A DNA stretch of 40,366 nucleotides from a virus. Location: positions 1-40,366 of the IMG/VR virus record IMGVR_UViG_3300047547_000103; one strand, 5' to 3'. A program made the position numbers and the translations under genes. This document shows positions 37,354 through 40,366 of the stretch, in pieces; position 1 is the stretch's first letter; the number at the start of each line of letters is the position of its first letter. Under the pieces are notes generated by a model, which saw only the letters and a list, made by a program, of their open reading frames with translations, ran no database searches and was not told where the DNA came from.

Positions 37354-38352
37354 CAGTCGTGTTATCGGTAGGCTCTTTATCCTACCTTCTGTAAGTTTCC
37401 CTACAGCTCAGACTATATCATCGCTTTCGCGTCGGGCGCTCTTGGAGGTTTCGACCGGTCTGGCCTACTCCCTCTAGTCGTTGAACCTTCACCACATTCC
37501 TGTGGCGCTTGGCTGCTGATTGCCCAATCCTCTGTCTTTTCAAACCTTCGCGCTTACCGTTGCCAGTTACGCTGTGGTGTCAGAGGCTCTAAGGGGTTTC
37601 CAGCAATTCACCCAATTTTCATTCTATGCCTGGAATGGTGGCATTTAGGGCAAAGGACTTCACTGTTTTCAACATCAAAGCGTTCATCTGTATATTTCGC
37701 AAATGAACGGAGATGGTGAACATGCAGCATAACTTTAGTGCCGCAGCACTCGCAAACAGAACCACCGACTGCGCCACATTCTTGGCACTTGTGGCCAGCG
37801 CGTTGGAGCGCGGCCCTTTTCCAGTCTCTGTATTCAACGGTTGATCTGGCCAGAAAATTCTTGGCTGTCAATCCGCCTTTCCAGTTTGGGTTCTTTTCAC
37901 CACGGGCATCCCTGTTTTTGTGTGCAGCACTCAAATTGAGTCGATGTGTTTCTGAAAACACACGCCCAGGCTTGAGACGATGGTTCACATGCTCTTTCAG
38001 CACAATACCATGCTCTTTCAACCGCTTGAACACCACCGTCTCACCAACGCCAAATTGCTTTGCAATATCAGCCATTGACATGGCCTGGTAAAGCTCGTGC
38101 AGTTGTTCTTTTGGCGGATCAAACGTCTTGAGAGGCCGTGCAGGTCTGCGCGGTATCCCATGTTTGATTAGCGCCAATCGAACTGGCTCGGCTGTGATGT
38201 TAAACATTTGTGCTATCTGGCTGCATGAATTCGTCTGATACAGGTTCTCTAAATCTTCCCGTGACTTTGCAAAAGTTTTCCAGTCCATTGCCCGCCCTTT
38301 CCAAACTTAGACGGGACTATTGTCGCACATCTATATGATGTGCGCTACGTCA
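37354..38352 (-). ncRNA. Group I self-splicing intron in the major capsid gene
   Basis: This is a 999-nt intron with the four core elements in order on the minus strand. P is GAATTGCTGGAAACCCCTTA (37609 down to about 37585). Q is CAATCAGCAGCC (about 37522-37511). R is GGTTCAACGACTAGAGGG (37487-37470). S is GATGATATAGTCTGAGC (37422-37406), so that GACUA of R pairs with UAGUC of S (P7). A P2-like hairpin CGCACATC/GATGTGCG lies at 38324-38344, and P9-like stems GGTAGG/CCTACC lie near the 3' end. The exon ends in U and the intron ends in G (37354). It is related to IA-type phage introns. P1 could not be resolved. Confidence 0.93.
37608..38288 (-). CDS. HNH homing endonuclease encoded in the intron
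   Basis: This encodes 226 aa. Two N-terminal helix-turn-helix segments (residues 8-45 SREDLENLYQTNSCSQIAQM; 60-95 KEQLHELYQAMSMADIAKQF) are followed by a NUMOD3-like motif (FSETHRLNLSAAHKNRDARG, EKNPNWKGG). The HNH nuclease carries CQECG, CECCG, HVHHLRSF and LCPKCHHSRHR. The order of DNA-recognition modules before the nuclease is that of phage intron enzymes. Its stop codon TGA is the start of the P element, so coding and ribozyme sequences abut exactly. It should cut intronless capsid alleles and spread the intron. Confidence 0.93.
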   Translation of the reverse strand: MDWKTFAKSREDLENLYQTNSCSQIAQMFNITAEPVRLALIKHGIPRRPARPLKTFDPPKEQLHELYQAMSMADIAKQFGVGETVVFKRLKEHGIVLKEHVNHRLKPGRVFSETHRLNLSAAHKNRDARGEKNPNWKGGLTAKNFLARSTVEYRDWKRAALQRAGHKCQECGAVGGSVCECCGTKVMLHVHHLRSFAKYTDERFDVENSEVLCPKCHHSRHRMKIG

Positions 38353-38418
38353 ATCCGTGAGGTCCTCGCGGTCACCCTTGAGGGAAGCTTTTTGGTAAAG
38401 GTTGGTTGGAACTGCCAT
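38353..38418 (-). CDS. Major capsid protein, exon 1
   Basis: The ATG at 38418 has a good ribosome site (CTGGAG about 10 nt upstream). The 22 codons read MAVPTNLYQKASLKGDREDL TD and are followed in frame by TGA, the first three bases of the intron. The last exon base is U (GAT), as required for a group I 5' splice site. Joined to exon 2, the reading frame continues TD-KIYN, exactly at the place where the family has REDLTD-x-IYN. Confidence 0.93.
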
Positions 38419-38436
38419 GTTAAATGCTCCAGTGAA

Positions 38437-39405
38437 TTACATGAGGTAGGAAGCAAGGTCGTTCAGCTTGGCGCGGCCACCTTGGAAGCGCTTTTCCAGC
38501 TGCACGTTCTTGCGTGTTTGTGGGGTCGGGTTTGCTTTGCTGGGCAGCTTGGGCGCTTGCTCCACCTTCTGCTTGACCGCGGGTTTCTGCGCTTGCAGTT
38601 CACGGTAAGCGGCAGCGTCTCGCATCAGCCGCACGAGGCGGTGGTCGAATACGTTGCCCAATTCCTCTTTCGAGAAACCGTAGGTTTTGGAAACATCGCC
38701 GTACACCTTCGCCAGCTTGTCACGGTCTATGCCATCCTTTTGCAGTTCGCTCCAGGCTTGCTGAAAGGCTTGCGCCTTCCACTGCTGGGCGGCCTGCTCT
38801 TGACGCTGCGCGATAGCTTTTCGCTCAGTGTCAATTTGCTGATCCATCTGGTTCAGCACGGCATAAATGGATTGCTGACGCTGGTTTTCTGCCACCCATG
38901 CAGCGGGGTCGGTCTGGGCCAGTTGGGCCATTTCCGCCTCGTTGCGCAGGCCTGCCAGTTGCACAATCGCGGCCCGTGTGGACTCGGCTTTTTGCACATA
39001 CTGACCGGCAAATTCGTCGTACTTGGTGCGCAGTTGCTCAACCGCTTGATGCTCGCGCTGCGAAAGCTCCTGCGTCTTGCGGGTGTAGTCCGCCTGGCGT
39101 TGGTAGCCCTTCACTAGCTCGGTTTCATCAACCTCAAGCTCCTGCTCGGTGCCGTCGTCACCCTTTACAGTGACTTTTAGTTTCCGTTCGGGTGCAGGCG
39201 TGTCATCGGCTTCTTCCTCCTCGGATTCGTCATCCTCAGATTCTTCCTGTCCGTCGGTTTCCTCGGAATCCGTGTCGCCCTCGGCGGTGGTTTCGTCGGT
39301 ATCGGCTTCGTCCTGGTCGTTGGATTCCTCGTCGGGAGTGTCCACCAGAAACGCGGCCAAATCGCTCAGGGAGTCGGGTGCATTTTCAGCGTGTCCTACG
39401 TCCAT
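38437..39405 (-). CDS. Scaffolding protein
   Basis: This encodes 322 aa. Residues 20-75 are extremely acidic (EESNDQDEADTDETTAEGDT, EESEDDESEEEEADD). Residues about 85-110 hold a small beta unit (KLKVTVKGDDGTEQELEVDE) followed by long helices (115-280) rich in Gln and Glu. The C-terminus is basic (LEKRFQGGRAKLNDLASYLM). This acidic-helical-basic layout is typical of podovirus scaffolds, which bind the capsid protein with their basic end. The gene directly precedes the capsid gene. Confidence 0.87.
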   Translation of the reverse strand: MDVGHAENAPDSLSDLAAFLVDTPDEESNDQDEADTDETTAEGDTDSEETDGQEESEDDESEEEEADDTPAPERKLKVTVKGDDGTEQELEVDETELVKGYQRQADYTRKTQELSQREHQAVEQLRTKYDEFAGQYVQKAESTRAAIVQLAGLRNEAEMAQLAQTDPAAWVAENQRQQSIYAVLNQMDQQIDTERKAIAQRQEQAAQQWKAQAFQQAWSELQKDGIDRDKLAKVYGDVSKTYGFSKEELGNVFDHRLVRLMRDAAAYRELQAQKPAVKQKVEQAPKLPSKANPTPQTRKNVQLEKRFQGGRAKLNDLASYLM

Positions 39406-39500
39406 TTGCTTGCTTTCAAAGATTTTGCCTTGCTCTCAAGTCACCAGAGCTTGGCAGGCGCATCTCCGTGGATGCCATAAGAGCGGGTGATCGCCCGGAT

Positions 39501-39797
39501 TCAAGCAACTTTCCTCAAGAACCGCCGCGCCAGTGTTTCATTGCGCTCGCGGTCCACGTCAATCCGGTGCTGGGCCAGCTTGCCGGTTTCGATCATCCCG
39601 TTCAACAGGCTTTCGAACTTGTCGGTCAGCTTGGCCAGTTGAAGCAACAGCAACTGCCCCTCACGATCACGTACCGGGCAATCCTTCCATTGAGTCAGCA
39701 CCGCGCTTTTCAGTTGGCTCATGGCCTCTTGGTACGCTGGATTGCTCAACACAAGCGCCGCTTCGGTGGCTCTTTGAACGGTCTGCTGTTCTGTCAT
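39501..39797 (-). CDS. Small helical head-region protein (98 aa)
   Basis: The ATG at 39797 opens MTEQQTVQRATEAALVLSNP, a helical protein (AYQEAMSQLKSAVLTQWKDC, LLLQLAKLTDKFESLLNGMI) ending RERNETLARRFLRKVA. A TTG at 39812 would start inside the 21-bp motif. That motif (39804-39824) ends 6 nt before the chosen ATG. Comparable helical proteins of about 100 aa precede the scaffold in other podoviruses. The role is unknown. Confidence 0.7.
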   Translation of the reverse strand: MTEQQTVQRATEAALVLSNPAYQEAMSQLKSAVLTQWKDCPVRDREGQLLLLQLAKLTDKFESLLNGMIETGKLAQHRIDVDRERNETLARRFLRKVA

Positions 39798-39803
39798 GCA
39801 ACC

Positions 39804-39824
39804 ATTGTCCAAATTGGTAAAGCG
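39804..39824 (-). promoter_or_regulatory. 21-bp late motif, copy a
   Basis: Minus-strand sequence CGCTTTACCAATTTGGACA followed by AT. It lies between the stop of the tandem-repeat protein gene (39826) and the ATG at 39797, 6 nt upstream of that ATG. The consensus of six copies is CGCTTTACCAATKTRGACA-MT. Confidence 0.7.
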
Positions 39825-39825
39825 G

Positions 39826-40366
39826 TCACGCCATCAAGAGCATTTCAATGTCTTCTTCGTCCTGAAGCTCGCGCACCAGCAGGGCAATCCGCGCCACTTC
39901 CAGCCAGTCTTGCTTGGCCTCCAGCGTGGGCAATTCCACCGGCACACCGAAGTGCTCGGCCAGCCGGTCAAGCTCAATCAGGTCGAGGGTTTCGTGGTCA
40001 AACTGCGCATTGACCCGGCGCACGGCGCGTTTTTTGGCGTTGCGTGTGGGCTTCTGGGCTTTGGCAATCGCATCAATCGCGGCCTGCTCAGCGTCGGCCC
40101 ATGCGTCAGCGTCGGCCACCGTGTCGAAGATGTGAATCTTCTTGCCGCGCTTGATGTAGACCTTGCGGCCCACCATTTCAAAGCCGCCCAGCCGTGATGG
40201 GGTGACTTCACCGGAATAGGAAAGTGTGGCATCCTGCCCGCTGATAGCGTATGCGCCCGCATCGGCCACCAGCACACGCGCTGCGGTGGCGTAGGTCAGC
40301 GTTGCGGGCTGGCCTGTCAGTGCGTACGCCCCGGCATCCAGCGCCAGTGCTCGTGTGGTGGCAAGC
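39826..40366 (-). CDS. Tandem-repeat virion-type protein, C-terminal part
   Basis: This is the continuation of the gene that begins at 442. It carries two more repeats (GAYALTGQPATL, then a 25-residue unit to GAYAISGQDATL). A non-repeated C-terminal domain of about 125 residues follows: a basic stretch containing GRKVYIKRGKKIHIFDT, an Ala-rich segment, and a helical acidic end finishing in EDIEMLLMA. The stop codon at 39826-39828 directly abuts a copy of the 21-bp late motif. The repeats resemble beta-strand units seen in phage surface proteins, whereas the C-terminal part looks like a separate capsid-anchoring or chaperone-like domain. That reading is inference. Confidence 0.75.
   Translation of the reverse strand, partial: LATTRALALDAGAYALTGQPATLTYATAARVLVADAGAYAISGQDATLSYSGEVTPSRLGGFEMVGRKVYIKRGKKIHIFDTVADADAWADAEQAAIDAIAKAQKPTRNAKKRAVRRVNAQFDHETLDLIELDRLAEHFGVPVELPTLEAKQDWLEVARIALLVRELQDEEDIEMLLMA

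Noticed and set aside
1-40366. Phage-encoded RNA polymerase that would explain the 21-bp motif as T7-type promoters
   Set aside because: No gene in the window has the size or motifs of a single-subunit RNA polymerase.
1-40366. Direct terminal repeats of the window
   Set aside because: The two ends share only two bases. The evidence for circularity is the continuing gene, not an overlap.

Overview
The window is almost certainly the whole genome of a temperate, short-tailed (podovirus-type) phage, about 40.4 kb, cut open inside one gene. The two window ends belong to the two halves of a single minus-strand gene made of 22-residue repeats. If the two bases 'gc' shared by both ends are counted once, the reading frame and the repeat period run straight through, so the molecule is circular or circularly permuted. 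The high GC content and the gene families point to a host in the Burkholderiales (Comamonadaceae-like betaproteobacteria). This is inferred from style; no host gene is present apart from the 3' end of a tRNA captured in the attachment site.

Layout. A lambda-like immunity region sits at about 11.4-13.2 kb. A CI-type repressor (+) is divergent from a Cro-like protein (-), with 18-bp palindromic operators ATAACGG-N4-CCGTTAT between them. Two further copies lie over a strong plus-strand early promoter at 13.15 kb. The cI transcript continues into a small secreted protein (a candidate lysogenic-conversion gene). The plus-strand early operon (13.6-21.2 kb) carries a Sak-type annealing protein, a MazG-like pyrophosphohydrolase, SSB, many small accessory genes, a 23-unit hexapeptide-repeat protein and an excisionase-like protein. 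It converges on the integrase (-). attP, the 3' end of a tRNA, lies between the integrase and the lysis genes.

From cro, the minus strand runs through a ribbon-helix-helix-like protein, Rha, an O-like replication protein with iterons inside its gene, a DnaC-like helicase loader, NinB, NinG, a second MazG-like protein and a small winged-helix protein in the position of a late regulator. It then continues into TerS, TerL, portal, putative decoration proteins, scaffold, major capsid protein, tailspike, adaptor, fibre, stabilisation and ejection proteins, and finally the lysis module (GTA-type holin and GH24 endolysin) at 22.5 kb.

The most notable features are three. (1) The major capsid gene is split by a 999-nt group I intron that encodes an HNH homing endonuclease. 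All four conserved core elements and both splice sites can be read. (2) A conserved 21-bp motif occurs six times, only in the late half, in one orientation, at gene boundaries, and three times exactly 6-7 nt before an ATG. It is a candidate late promoter or control element of unknown type. (3) An approximately 420-nt non-coding-looking, highly structured segment between terL and portal is bounded by two copies of that motif. Leaderless cI and cro transcripts, an early leader that ends in an intrinsic terminator, and several tiny unlisted genes were also found.
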